The notes beneath the pieces are model-generated. The model searched no databases. It was not told where the DNA came from and worked only from the letters and a program-made list of their open reading frames with translations. A stretch of DNA of 64,000 bases from the NCBI RefSeq assembly GCF_004664715.2, contig NC_051072.1, forward strand, positions 43,321,642-43,385,641, in the 5' to 3' direction. How positions within the stretch are numbered: position 1 is the first letter of the stretch; every line of letters starts with the position of its first letter. This stretch comes from Peromyscus leucopus. Its lineage: Eukaryota; Chordata; Mammalia; Rodentia; Cricetidae. The position numbers and the translations under genes were made by a program. Of the stretch, positions 49,592 through 61,376 are shown one piece after another.

Positions 49592-50587
49592 GTAAGTATG
49601 CATTTAGTTATACAAGAAACTGTCAAATTGTTTCCCTGGGTGGCTGTACCTACTATGTATACCACAATGCAAAGGATGAGATTTCTCACTTCTGTACATC
49701 CATGAAGGCAGACATCTGGTGTTTTTTAATTCTTGCTGTTTCAGTTACTCAAATACTGCGTTTACTGGTATCCTACTTTGGTTTTAATGCTCATGCCCCT
49801 AATTTCATGTGCTTAGTTTTCATTTATAAACCATGTTAGAAATTATTAATAATATTAATATATAGGTAAAATTCTTAGTTGGAAGATATAAATAAGATTG
49901 TGATCAAAGGGAAACTATGGGCAATTTTTAGTAATTCTATTTAACAAAGCTTGAGTGTCATCTTCAAATGCGTTCAGTTTTTTTGTGTGCTTCTTTGTAA
50001 GTTTGAGGGCAGTTTTACTAGAGTTAAAAAGGAAAACCACTTGCAGATAGGCAAGCCGTAAATTTCAGTACTGTCCAGATGAGAAGAATGGAAGACAGAC
50101 GGGAAAGCCTAAAGTGTTAGAGAAGCATTGCTTAGAAAAGAAGTAGATGGAGAAAGGAACTGAAGCTCTCCTTTTTTTTCCTGAGTAATTCAGAAAAGCT
50201 GGCACGACTTTTGAAAGCTGCATGTCTCTGGCTCTGGAACAGACTGTGCTGGGGTAGAGAAGGAAAAGTATCTCATTAAAGGGATAATTATTCCACCCAT
50301 CATTTTGGCAGGGTTTAAGATGAGTCTACCTTCCTAGGGATAGATCTCCTCCCTGCGGGTGGTGCCTTGGCCATGAAGTTGATCCATCCAGGCCAGAAAT
50401 TCTGTTCTCTTAGCCAGAAGGAATTTTGTCTTCTACTCCTTTATTGCTACTCTAACCATTGCTCATCCGGAGAAGTAACCCTAAATCGTTAAGGAACCAG
50501 GTTGTGGATCAGAGCCCCCAGACACACCAGGCATCTCTGGCCTCTAGGGAAGATGGGGCTGCCAAGAAGACAAAGGACATTTCTGGC

Positions 50588-50608
50588 ATATATATATATA
50601 TATATATA
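50588..50608. repeat. (TA)n microsatellite
   Basis: About 10 TA units. Confidence 0.9.
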
Positions 50609-51819
50609 GTTATTTCTTTCTTGTTCAGGTTTAAGAATTCCTCATATATTTGGGTACAAATCCTACATTGGATGTGTGATTTATAGTACACTAATATATT
50701 TTATCCTACCCAGACTGTTTTTCCTTTTACTCATGTTATAATATTTCCCTGGAAAGCCAAGTCAGTGTTTTGAAGTCCAACTTCTCAAATATTCTTTTTA
50801 ATTGTTGTGTATTTTGGTATAATGGCATATCTAAAAACTCTAGATGGCTTTAGATTATAAAGATTTTTTTCCCCAAAGTTTTTCTGAAAGCTTTATGCTC
50901 ATATAGAGAATTTTGATTTATGTTGAACTGACATTTTAAAAATAAAATCTGAGGTTTAAGTTAAAGTGTCATTTTTAATAGTGGTATGCAATTTTTTTCT
51001 ACACCATTTATTGAAAACACCACCCTTTCTCCTGGAAATGTTTTTGTGATTTAATTGAAAGTCAGTTGGGCATGTATATAACTTTCCATTTGTGGATTTC
51101 CTCTTTAACTCTGTCCTGTTAAAGCAGACCCTTTTCTGTCAGAACTCCATAGTAAACCATAAAGCAAGACTCTGACTCTACCAGCTTTGTTGGGTTTTTT
51201 TTTGAAAATTTGGTTCCTGTGGTTTTTCATAGGAAATTTAGGACAAAACTTTACAAACAATTCTATTGGGACTTTGAAATTGTGTCATATCTAGAGGTCA
51301 ACTTGCAGGGCCATGCAGTATTTGCTGTGACTTTCCTACTCCATGAACATAATAGACCATCCCTCCTACACACAGCTTTTTAAGTTTTTCACTAGTATTT
51401 GCAGATTTTAGCATTCAGAACATATAAATGGTTGGTCCCACTTATGCCTGAGTGCTCTATCTTTTAAGGAAAAGTTATTTTTTATTTTGATTTAAACTAT
51501 ACATTTTTAATGTTTAATACTATTTTGGTTTTGACTTTGTGTCTTGGGATTCAGGGAATTGAATCCCAGGTACTTGACATCTCTTGTCAAATTTATCCTT
51601 AAATAATTGATAATTTAATGCTACTTACAGAGATTTTTAAAATGTCAATTTCTAGTTATTAGTTGTAATGACCAGAAATACAATGTTCTATGTTGATCTG
51701 GTGTGCTATATTCTTTCAGCTGTCACCTACTAGTAATGCTAATCCACTCTTCTCTTCTTCTCCTGGTAGATACCAAAATTGGTATTTTCTCCTTAGAGGA
51801 TTACTTGATATTTTAGTGT

Positions 51820-52192
51820 TCTGATGCCGTGAAGAGACACTCTCATAAAGAAAAATATTTCATTTGGCTAGTTTACAGTTCTGAGGTTTAGTCCACTAGC
51901 ATCATGGTGGGAAGCATGGAGACACACAGGCCACATGGTGCTGGGGAGAAGGCTGAGAATTCTACATCCAGATTAGCAGGAAGAAAGAGACACTGGGCCT
52001 GACTTGAACATTTGAAACCCCCAAGGCCCACCCCCACTGACACACTTCCTCCAACAAGGCCACACCCACTCCTATATGGCCACACCCACTCCAACAAGGC
52101 CACACCTTCTAATCCCTCTCAAGTAGCACCAATCTCTAGTGACCAAGTTTTCAAGTATATGAGCTTGTGGGGGCCATTATTCAAACCACCAT
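51820..52192 (+). mobile_element. Rodent retroposon (same family as 21836-22207)
   Basis: 'gatgccgtgaagagacactc', 'tagtccactagcatcatggt', 'acacttcctccaacaaggcc' and 'ggccattattcaaaccacca'. The 'ggccacacccactcc' motif near the end is locally repeated three times (52058-52110). Confidence 0.75.
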
Positions 52193-53559
52193 GCTTTGTC
52201 TGCAGTTAAAAACAGCCATGCTTCTCCCTTTCTAACCTGGAGTCTCTCTCCCTTTCCCTTTCCTTTGCCTATCAATACATTGGTGGAGCCCCAGGATAAT
52301 GCTGACTAGAAGGGGGAGAGACACACCTGTATTTTTCTTGATGTTAGCAGGAAAACACTCAGTCATTTTTCTCTGAGTGTGAGGTCTTACATATCTAGAT
52401 ATTTCTGTGTACATTATCTCTAAGGTTCTTACAGGGTGGAGAAAGCTTCACCATGAATGCATGTAGAATTTTGTCAGAAGCTTTCTGCATTAATCTCACG
52501 ATTCTGTATATTCAGTGTTGTTATTGATTATCAATTATGGAGCAAGTCTCACATTCCCACATTCTCACATTTACTTTTGGTATTATGTTGTATCTTTTTT
52601 TCTCTGTATTGTTATAACCAGTTGCTAATTGTTTCTGAGGAAATTTTGTCTCTGCTCATAAAAGTTAGAAGTCTGAAGTTTTCTGTGCTGTGCTTTTAAC
52701 ACTGGTCATTGTCTGGTTAATATATTGATGTAGTGATGACATTTTGGGTTGAGTTAGTTTTCTCCTTTTCTAGATTCTGAAAAATATAGTGGAGAATTAA
52801 TATTATCTTCACTCAAATATTTGTAATAAAACTATCTGTGTCTAGATATTGCTTTGATAGAAGGATTTTAACCATGGTTCAGGTTATCTATGTGGTGTTA
52901 AGTTCAGTAGTTTGTATTTAAGGTGGTAAATAAGTTGCCAAAATTACATGGTAGTGCTGTCCTTTTCTGCTGGGTATCCAGTTTTCCATCCAGATCTGAC
53001 AATCTGTGTGTTTTCCTCTCCTCTCTCTCTACCTTCCCTTCTCTTTCTCCCCCAACAAATATTTATTCATTTTATTCTTCTTAAAAGCAGCTCTTTACTT
53101 TTTAGTGTTTTTATTTTTTCAAAAATTTCTGTTGTTTATTATTTACTTTTTAAAATTTTGCTCATCTGTTCTACATTTCTAAACAATAGGAAGTTACTAG
53201 TTTGACACTTTTCTTTTTTCAACTACTAAGCATTTAATGTCAAATTTCCTTGTAGTTTACTATGTTAATTGTATAATATACATTTTATTATGTTGTGTTA
53301 TTTTAATTAACTTTAATTTAGTATTTTAATTATTTTATTCAAACTATTTTCTAATATTTGAGATTTCTTTGGCCCACTTAGTTTGCTGATTGGGAAGTAA
53401 AACTACAAAGTTAAAAATAACAGCATTTTTAGCTCCAATTGATAACCACTTGCAAATGAAAATTTCTTTCTCTCACTGGGGAAACAAACTACTCTTAAGG
53501 GCAGGCCACATGCCCAGGAGTAGATGTAAAAAAAAAAAACAAACCAAAAAACAACAACA

Positions 53560-54020
53560 AAAAATACCACACCTCAATGGCATCTTTGGCCATTCCTTGT
53601 CTCATAATGTCATATCAGAGCTGTTTCTGTTTGTTTGTTTGTTTTTGTTTTCCCCCATTTGTTATTTATTTTACTCCACAGGTCCTATGCATATCTATTA
53701 TGACTTCTAGGTTAGTGTTTTTCTAGGATTCCTGAGTGTGAGAACCCGTGGGTCTCCGTGTCTGTGTCTGCTTCTTGTACCTTTTCTTGGGCCCTTCTCC
53801 TCCTTTTGTTTGTTTGTTTTTGTACTATTCTGATTTGTTTGTTTATATCTTGTTTTATTTTATTATTATCCCTTAGATGCCTGTTTGTTTTCTAAGAAGA
53901 GACAGAAAGCGGTGGATCTGTGTGGATGGGGAGGCGGGGAGGAAGCTGGAGGAGCAGGAGGGGAAACCATAAAAAGGACATGTTATATGAAAAAAAATCT
54001 ATTTTCAGTTAAAAAAAAAT
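53560..54020 (+). mobile_element. LINE-1 3' UTR with A-rich end
   Basis: 'acaggtcctatgcatatcta', 'gtgagaacccgtgggtctcc', 'ttgtaccttttcttgggccc' and 'ggaggagcaggaggggaaac' follow the rodent L1 3' UTR and end in A-rich sequence. Confidence 0.75.
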
Positions 54021-54767
54021 CAGCACTTTGAGGAAATTTACAAAAAAATCAACCAGAGTTACTACTTGTGAGCTACATAATATTGGTGTGTCCTTCTATT
54101 TGAACTGGAAAAGGTGAAAAAGGTTTTGTTCTGCTATGCCCTTCTGGACCTATTTAAAAGCAAACAAGAAAATCTTCCTTTAGAAGCCATAGAAAACTAT
54201 GTACAAATAGTTTGTCTTGTTTCTGGGTGGGATGTATTGTGCATGAAACGCTAAGATAACTGACTGTGTGCATGTGTGTATGTGGTGATTTCCAATAATA
54301 CAGCAATTCTCATACCTCATTCTTAGCAATCTAAATGAGTTCAGGTTAATTGTGTTGTTTTATAAAGTATGTGACTAATGCACTGGATGAAAATAGAGAG
54401 TAATAAATCATATTAAAGACCTGCTTGTTCAGGTTTATGTAGAACATACCGAGTGTACCTACCACAAAGGCCCTGTTTTGTTTTCGTGGGTTTGCATCAT
54501 TTTGAGTTTTTTGGGGAATTCTTAAGTCAATTTAATTTTTATTATTATGTTTATCACCTTCAAATCAGATAAAAAATTATACTGCAGATATATATTTGGT
54601 TGTGCTTTACAATTATAATAGCCAGTTGATGAGGAATTATGCTGTGTTCATTTTCTGTAGTGACAAGGTATCAAGTTTAATTTGATGACACAGATTATTG
54701 ATGGTTTTATTAATACAGAAGCTTATTAATGAAGAGATCTTTAAGGAAGGAACAAAACTAATAAGTT

Positions 54768-54930
54768 TTTTTTTTTTTTTTTGGTTTTTCGAGACAGGGT
54801 TTCTCTATGTAGCTTTGAGCCTTTCCTGGAGCTCACTTGGTAGCCCAGGCTGGCCTCGAACTCACAGAGATCCGCCTGCCTCTGCCTCCCAAGCACTGGG
54901 ATTAAAGGCGTGCGCCACCACCGCCCAGCT
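54768..54930 (-). mobile_element. B1 SINE, young, with 15-bp target-site duplication
   Basis: Near-consensus antisense B1 ('cgagacagggtttctctatg' to 'gcgtgcgccaccaccgccca') with duplication 'caaaactaataagtt' at 54753-54767 and 54931-54945. Confidence 0.97.
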
Positions 54931-55259
54931 CAAAACTAATAAGTTAATAAACCTCATGCCCACCAGTCATGTATTGAGACAAACTAATATTTATTTTTGT
55001 CAAATTAAGTCTTCTTTGTGTCAGATTATTATTTTAGTATAAGCTTGCCACTCTATTTTTGAATGCAGAAGCATTTAGATCCTCAATAGGTTGGTATTTC
55101 TTTAAATTTTATTTATCTATTTATATTTTAAAATTGTATTTTTAGGTAAAGGTTGCATAGAGTTGATTCCTTTACTTTAAATAATTGCATAGATCTAAAA
55201 TTTCTATGCTTTACATGATGCTCAGTATGTGACACATGTGCAGGAATTTTTAAAATATA

Positions 55260-55412
55260 AATTTTTTGTTGCTGTTTTTTCAAGACAAGGTTTCTCTGTG
55301 TAGTTTTGGTACCTGTCCTGGATCTCACTTTGTAGACCAGGCTGGCCTTGAACTCCTGGCTCTGCCTCCCAAGTGCTGGGATTAAAAGCATGTGCCACTA
55401 CCGCCCGCCTAC
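55260..55412 (-). mobile_element. B1 SINE, antisense
   Basis: 'caagacaaggtttctctgtg', 'tagaccaggctggccttgaa' and 'gctgggattaaaagcatgtg' mark an antisense B1. The duplication is not clear because of T-rich flanks. Confidence 0.88.
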
Positions 55413-56929
55413 ATTTTTTTTTAAACTTGAGGATAGTTTATCTTTATGTAAAAAGTTTGAATATAATAAAAAAGTTACTATATACTTATACCCAGTTGCT
55501 TATACTGTTAATATTGTATACTAGTCATAATTAGTTGAAATCATACTTAATTCAGATTTGCTTAATTTTTTTCTTATATTATTTCTTTCTCTCTTTTTAA
55601 AATCTAAGCCTGCTCCAGAACATTACATTTAGTCATGTCTTGTTATATGCTTTTGGATGCAATGACTTCTGTGTCTTTCCCTATTTTTGATAACCTAGAA
55701 AAGTCCTATAATATATCCCTTACCCAGGATTTGTTAATATTTTCTCCAGGACTAGACTAGGGTAATGGTTATACCTTAGGTTCCCCATACCATCTCACAT
55801 TCAGTAATTTACCAAAAGGATTCAAATAACTGACGTATCACAGCTATGTTTTATTACGGCAAAAAAAACGTACACAGGTAAGGAAGGGCGAGACTTCCAC
55901 CCATCCCAGGAGACACAACCTCACAGCAAATTCCCTGATCCTCTGACTCTTAGGATCCTTCTACTTCCTCTTCCACAATAATCCCTGAGCCGTAGGTTGG
56001 GGAGTTGTATTGTAGTTGTATCTGTTGGGACTGGGCTCCACAACCATTTTTATTGGTTGTAGTTTTTTGTCTGTTGCACAAAGAAGAAAAAAACAGAAAC
56101 AAAAAAGAAGAAAGGAAAAAAGTAGTTGGGGCAAAATTCTTGAGAGTGCCAGGTATAGCTTTCAAGAGCCTGTCCTCATTGAATGTCTTAGGATATGCTT
56201 AATTCCCCCAGGGTAAGCTATGACAAATATGCAATGCTGTGCTCCAGGCAAGTTCAGAGCCTTGCACCTGAGATTCTCACAGGAGAGTCGGCATGCAGAC
56301 AACTTCCTCTTAGCCCTCACAAAAGTTTCAGACTCCCAAATGGTAGCAAGTGTTTGGCCTAAATCACAGTTAAGGAAAATTAATGCCACTCTTTCCAACC
56401 AGCTTGTTGGGAGGCCCCCAAAACTCACACTTCACGCTCTTGCATACCAAACAAGGTCAACCTTATAAATGCATATTGGCCTGCTATGTTAAGTGTTATT
56501 GGCTTAGAGTTTGGGGATGAATTTCACAGATATAAAATGTGTTTCTCCTTCACTACACAAATATGTACTATTGTAATACACCCCTCTTAATGTTGACTCA
56601 GAAGTGCTTTGCAACAGAAAGGAGAAAATACTGCCAGATCCCTACATCCACTTCCCATTGCTGCTCTTAGTATTCCCTACAACCATGGCAGCCCAAGACA
56701 ACATGATTTTATCATCTGACGATGCTCAGGCTCCAAGTCCGAAAACAGGACTTTTGTTGCTAAAGTCAAGGTATTGGTGGGGTTCTGGCGCAGACCCTCT
56801 TCCTTGCTTGTCCAAACGACTGCATGTTTTCGTTCCTTGCCTGTTGCATGGAGCAACAGTGGTGCTGCAGTCGTTAGTCTTTTATTTGCATCTTCTTGCA
56901 GGCTTCTTTTTAAAAAATCAAAAACAGTT

Positions 56930-57125
56930 AAATGTATGCGTATGTGTGTGCATCTGTCTGTCACATGTGTGAGGGTACTCACAGAGGCCGAGGAGGCTGT
57001 TTCATCCCCTGGAGATAGAGTTACATGCAGAGATGAGCTGGCTGATACGGGTGCTGGGAACTGAACCGGGGTCCTCTGGAAGAGCAGCAGCATTCTTTAG
57101 TGCTGAGCCACCTGTCCAGCCCACC
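56930..57125 (-). mobile_element. B3/B2-family SINE, antisense
   Basis: 'gggtgctgggaactgaaccg', 'gggtcctctggaagagcagc' and 'gctgagccacctgtccagcc' are antisense B3/B2 landmarks. Confidence 0.8.
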
Positions 57126-57494
57126 TTCTGACACTTTAACAGTCCCTGTCTTTACAGAGGAAGCTTCAGGTCATCCAGAGTGACCCTCTCCCCATTTTGA
57201 GGTCCTGAACTTACTACAAAAACATATATTGCTTGATGATGATAATAACAATTAACAACAACAATAATAATCACAATTTGCAGGAATTAGAAACTTGGCA
57301 TCTCCATATTGGTTAGTGTTCTGCCTACTTCACCTTCCTGCAGGACAGATATTTTCCTGAGTGCTTTCATTTCATTTAATCCTGGCACCATTTTTTGAGG
57401 TAATTTCTGTTACCATATTCTTTGGCTAGAAAAAATGAGGTTGAAAGCACTTAAATAAGTTCTATAAGCCCACTCCCCAACTAAACGTTCATCT

Positions 57495-57662
57495 AGTGAG
57501 CTAAACCAGTGGGTACAGACACTGGCCACTAAGCCTGTTGACCTGCGTTCTGTCCCTTTGACTCAAAGAATAGAAGGAGTGACCTGACTCTGGCAAGCTA
57601 TCCTCCGACCTCCACACATGTGCAGTGGCATGAATACACACAACTAAACAAACAAAATCAAA
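57495..57662 (+). mobile_element. B3 SINE
   Basis: 'tgagctaaaccagtgggtac', 'ctaagcctgttgacctgcgt' and 'tcctccgacctccacacatg' follow the B3 order, ending 'aaacaaacaaaatcaaaa'. Confidence 0.7.
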
Positions 57663-57694
57663 AGGTTCTCTTGCTTTTTTCACCATTTATTTCA

Positions 57695-57808
57695 TCCCCC
57701 CTCATCCCCTGCTGGTCTGAACGATGTAAACTAGACTGCCATTGAACTCATAGAGACCCATCTGCATCCGTTGGGATTAAAGGTACGTGCCCCCAGTGCC
57801 TGGTGCAT
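57695..57808 (-). mobile_element. Old antisense B1 fragment
   Basis: 'attgaactcatagagaccca', 'ccgttgggattaaaggtacg' and 'cccagtgcctggt' correspond to antisense B1. Confidence 0.55.
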
Positions 57809-58944
57809 TTTATCTTTTCGATGACTGAGGAAAGCACTTTATCATCCTATACCTGTATTCTTCACTCATATTTTCCTTCCTTTAAATAATGCTCATTTGC
57901 TGTTTTGCTCTGTTGGAAGCAGTGCTCAGAATGGAGGCTGCAGTGATAATTAGAATACCATCCTTCCTTTGGAGACATCTGAGCCAAAGGGGAAGGATAC
58001 ACAGACCATTGTGACTGATAGGTTATTTATCATATAGCTTGGGCCAAGACCTTAGGATGTAGCTGAAAATCCAAGAACACATATAGACGAAATACCAAGG
58101 CTGTTTGGGAGAGAGCGAGTGGGAAGAAATGTGCAAATGTAAGAAAATTAATTACAGAGAAAAAGGAGGAGTGATCGACTGATGGATTGTAATCCAGGTG
58201 TGAGAAGCGTGCTTGGTTCTGTGGATCCCAGGTAGCTGCTAGACAATCCTCAGAAGTACTGATCCTAGCTTTACGGTTGGAGATTGGTGAATGGATGTCC
58301 ACTGGATGAGTTGAACTAACAAATCATGTATCTCTCAGGAATGGTGAATGACTTAAGGGAAGAGACTGGCAGTGGTTCTTAACCCTGGATGCAAGTTGGA
58401 TTTCCACTGGGAGCCTTAGAAATTACCAGTTACTTTTTATTGTAGAGATGGTGTTTCAGTTAGCCTAGATTGTGCGTGTGCGTTAAAAACTGGTATACAT
58501 ATTTATTTACAAGTAACACTTTGCATATTCAGGCTGCTTTCCTCCACTTGGCATTAAGAGGATGAGTTTTGATTCAGAGCAGGAGGCAATAGGAAAGTAT
58601 GGTGAGTGACGACATCAGCAGTGGGCATTTATTAAGCTTTACTGTAGGCACAGCATGAGGCATTGACTGTATGGGCTAATTTTTGTCAACTGTTAGGTCA
58701 CCAGAGCAGAATTTCTCAGAAGAGTAGGATTATCAAAGTGAGCATCATCCTACTCAAAAACTGGGGTGGGAAGCACGAACATCCGAGATCTGCATGGTCT
58801 TCCCAGTTGCTAATGTATAAAGTGCCCTCTCCACATTCAGCTGTTGCCGATGAAGTGATGTTAGAGGTCAGGCCTTAGCAGGAGGCTAGGCCATGAGAGC
58901 TTCTCCCCTGAGGTGGCAGTCCTTATAAAAGGATTTTCATAATC

Positions 58945-59100
58945 AAAATAACATTTTGTTAATTTTGAGAATTTCATATAATGTATTTTGGTATTTATCT
59001 CCTCAACTCCTCCCAGATCCTGCTGTCTACATTAACCTCCTTACCCACCCAACTGGAAAAATTTTTGTTCCCTTTTAACCCCTAATTTATGTCACCTAAC
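58945..59100 (-). mobile_element. LINE-1 3' end fragment, antisense
   Basis: 'gagaatttcatataatgtat', 'actcctcccagatcctgctg' and 'cacccaactggaaaaatttt' match the antisense rodent L1 end. Confidence 0.55.
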
Positions 59101-59131
59101 TGCTCTTGGGAATGAGACATTTGAACCAAGC

Positions 59132-59225
59132 CTGGCGGCTCACTCCAATAATCCTGACTGTCAGGAGGCTGAGGCAGGAGGATTTTCCACATTTGAGGCC
59201 AGCTTGAACTACATAGATAGCACTG
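59132..59225 (+). mobile_element. Partial B1 SINE
   Basis: 'agcctggcggctcactccaa', 'caggaggctgaggcaggagg' and 'gaggccagcttgaactacat' are the left B1 part, truncated. Confidence 0.65.
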
Positions 59226-59239
59226 GGCTAACCAGGGGT

Positions 59240-59660
59240 AGACATCTAGACTCTGATCTTAAAAATATTTTCCCCCTGAATATCACCATCCAAATGTAAT
59301 GAACAATGATGACACCAATGGCTTGTCCAGACTGGATGGGGAGTAGCTCATGAGGCCTCAACCGAGGAAAGCTGGGGACAGGAGAGGTGACCTTCCCCGG
59401 GGAAGAGCACACTAATCGGTTGTCAGTCCACAGTCAGATCTGAAACCGTACATACAAGTAATATCATAGGGGTCAACAGATTCTATTCAGGAATATGTAT
59501 GTGTATACAGATACATGTATGCATACAGTAAGCATTGGTGAAAAGAGAGGCCGTGAACTTGAAGGAGAGCAGGGAGGATTTATAGGAATTTTGGAGGTAG
59601 GGAAGGGAAAGGAGACATGTTATTATGAAATTATAATCTCAAGAATAAACAAAAAATGTC
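59240..59660 (+). mobile_element. LINE-1 3' UTR fragment
   Basis: 'atggggagtagctcatgagg', 'ttggtgaaaagagaggccgt', 'aacttgaaggagagcaggga' and 'ataatctcaagaataaacaa' follow the rodent L1 3' UTR through to its A-rich end. Confidence 0.6.
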
Positions 59661-59759
59661 TTTACAATTCAGGAAGCAATAAAAAGAAAACACACACAAT
59701 TTGTTTCTCTCTCAGTATTTGGTTAGCTTGTTTTCTCACTCTCCTACTTTCTGCCAAGT

Positions 59760-60358
59760 GAGGGTGAAGCCAGGAGGCCCTCAGCAGAACACACGCCAGT
59801 ACCTTGATCCTGGACCTCCCCGCAACCCCAGACCTGTGAAGAATAACTTTTTATTCTTTCTAAATCGTGCAGTCTCAGATACTTTGATAGCTACATACAG
59901 ACTAAGACTAGATTATTTGCACGGCTAGCCAGTGAGCCCCAGAAGTCGGAGCTTCGGGCTTTGTTTAATGAGCAGAACAAGCTCCTGGCTTCAGCTCTTC
60001 TGACCTTGCATGGCTCTGGGAACACTGCCATGTGTCTCCATTCTACATCTCCACATATGGCTTCACCTACCAAATCAGCCACGACAGAAAGACGGCCACT
60101 TGAGTTTCTCCCTCGACGAACCGTTTCTCCCCTTCCGTCCTTTAGCAAGGTTGGGTGCGTTCAGGTGGTGTGGCCATAGAACACTTAGACACCTGTGGGA
60201 TGCACAGCCACTTGCTGATGGTGCAACACTGTCCCATTCAGACCTCCTGAGACTGTGTCAACTCTTCTCACATGTGTAGGCAACACAGTAACAGCTACCA
60301 CCCCACATTGTCTGGGTGTGATAACTCTAATTGGTCTCACCTGTATTTTTTTTTAAAT
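59760..60358 (+). pseudogene. Candidate retropseudogene, parent unidentified
   Basis: One frame gives a coding-like stretch from about 59880 to 60179, YFDSYIQTKTRLFARLASEP leading to LRALFNEQNKLLASALLTLH and a Ser/Thr/Pro-rich end, then a stop and a 3'-UTR-like tail with AATAAA at about 60355. Upstream in the same frame is a stop at 59844, and no intron-like break or splice acceptor is obvious. The stretch has balanced codon texture unlike the neighbouring AT-rich intron. I do not recognise the protein. It could be the 3' end of a retrocopied mRNA or an exon of an unannotated transcript. A B1 SINE was later inserted at the AATAAA. Confidence 0.35.
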
Positions 60359-60371
60359 AAAGTCATATTTT

Positions 60372-60446
60372 TTCTTTCTTTCTTTTTTTTTTTTTTTTTT
60401 TTTTTCTTTCTTTCTTTCTTTTTCTTTCTTTTTTTTTCTTTTTTTT

Positions 60447-60494
<48 letters not shown>

Positions 60495-60644
60495 TTTGGT
60501 TTTTTAAGACAGAATTTCTCTGTGTAGCCTTTGCTGTCCTGGAACTAGCTCTGTAGACCAGCTTGGCCATGAACTCAGAGAGATCCACATGCCTCTGCCT
60601 CCCGAATGCTGGGACTAAAGGTGTGCACTACCACTGCCCTGCAC
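60372..60644 (-). mobile_element. B1 SINE with very long T/TTTC tail
   Basis: A 13-bp duplication 'aaagtcatatttt' (60359-60371 and 60645-60657) encloses a 120-bp T and (TTTC)n tract and an antisense B1 body ('aagacagaatttctctgtgt' to 'gtgtgcactaccactgccct'). Confidence 0.95.
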
Positions 60645-61360
60645 AAAGTCATATTTTAAAGTTAATTTTAATCTTAAAAGGCATATAACAATGTTGTACA
60701 AACTGAAAAACAAAAAAAAACCTGAAGAAATAAGTTTAAAAAAGTAAGTCATTTAAATGCCAAATTTAGGAGAGTAGTTATCCCTGATAGATAGTCTGGG
60801 TTGCTTTGTAGAGGGCTGAAACTCTTTAATTATGTTTTATTTCTTATGATTGGCAGTAGTTATCACAGACATTATCTTCCTATTCCATCTTTAATGTTTC
60901 CACTATTTTATAAAACATTAATAAATTATAGTATACTCTAACAACATCATGTTCTATGTAGTCATTACTTTGCTGCAAAATGTTCGATCACTTGCTTTTA
61001 TTCCCCTTGCAAAGCTAAAGGGGAAGAAAAGATCATACAGGCAAGGACTCTTCTACGTAAGCAGCTCAACTTCTTTAAAAAGTCATTTTTATTTATTTCT
61101 TGGCAGTTCCGTGTAATGTACTTAGATCCTATTACTCCCCATTCCTCTCTTTTATGCCCCTCTCACTCAATCAGGCTAAACTATCTAATAATTCTTTTTC
61201 TAATATGTCTTCAGAATAAGAATAGAATATTTAATAATCCATGATGAAAATTTTTCCACTAAAAATTGTGAATCCGTGCTACATTATTGGCTGCTCTGGA
61301 GCCTTTCAACTCCGTGTTTCTGTGATCATCCTGAAGGACTAGTTTGTAAAGGTGAAATCA

Positions 61361-61376
61361 AACACCAGAGGGCACC
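61361..61376 (+). promoter_or_regulatory. CTCF-like motif
   Basis: 'aacaccagagggcacc' matches the CTCF core on the + strand, in sequence I do not recognise as a repeat. Motif only. Confidence 0.45.

Larger units (their letters stand above)
49060..51770 (-). mobile_element. Ancient LINE-1 (L1M-like), antisense, containing an Rnf180 exon
   Basis: Landmarks in order: 'cccctgagaatcactaatct' (49213), 'caatagtattccattctgta' (49407), 'ctgctataaacattcatgaa' (49478), 'gagtgggattgctggatcat' (49570), 'aagaaactgtcaaattgttt' (49614), 'acaccatttattgaaaacac' (51001) and 'caaatttatccttaaataat' (51588). This is the order expected for the L1 3' region and ORF2 read in reverse. A gap of non-L1 sequence with a (TA)n tract lies at about 49850-50610. 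The copy is old and diverged. Confidence 0.85.

Noticed and set aside
60272..60588. Phe-rich and Lys-rich ORFs
   Set aside because: They come from the T/TTTC tail of the B1 SINE at 60372-60644.
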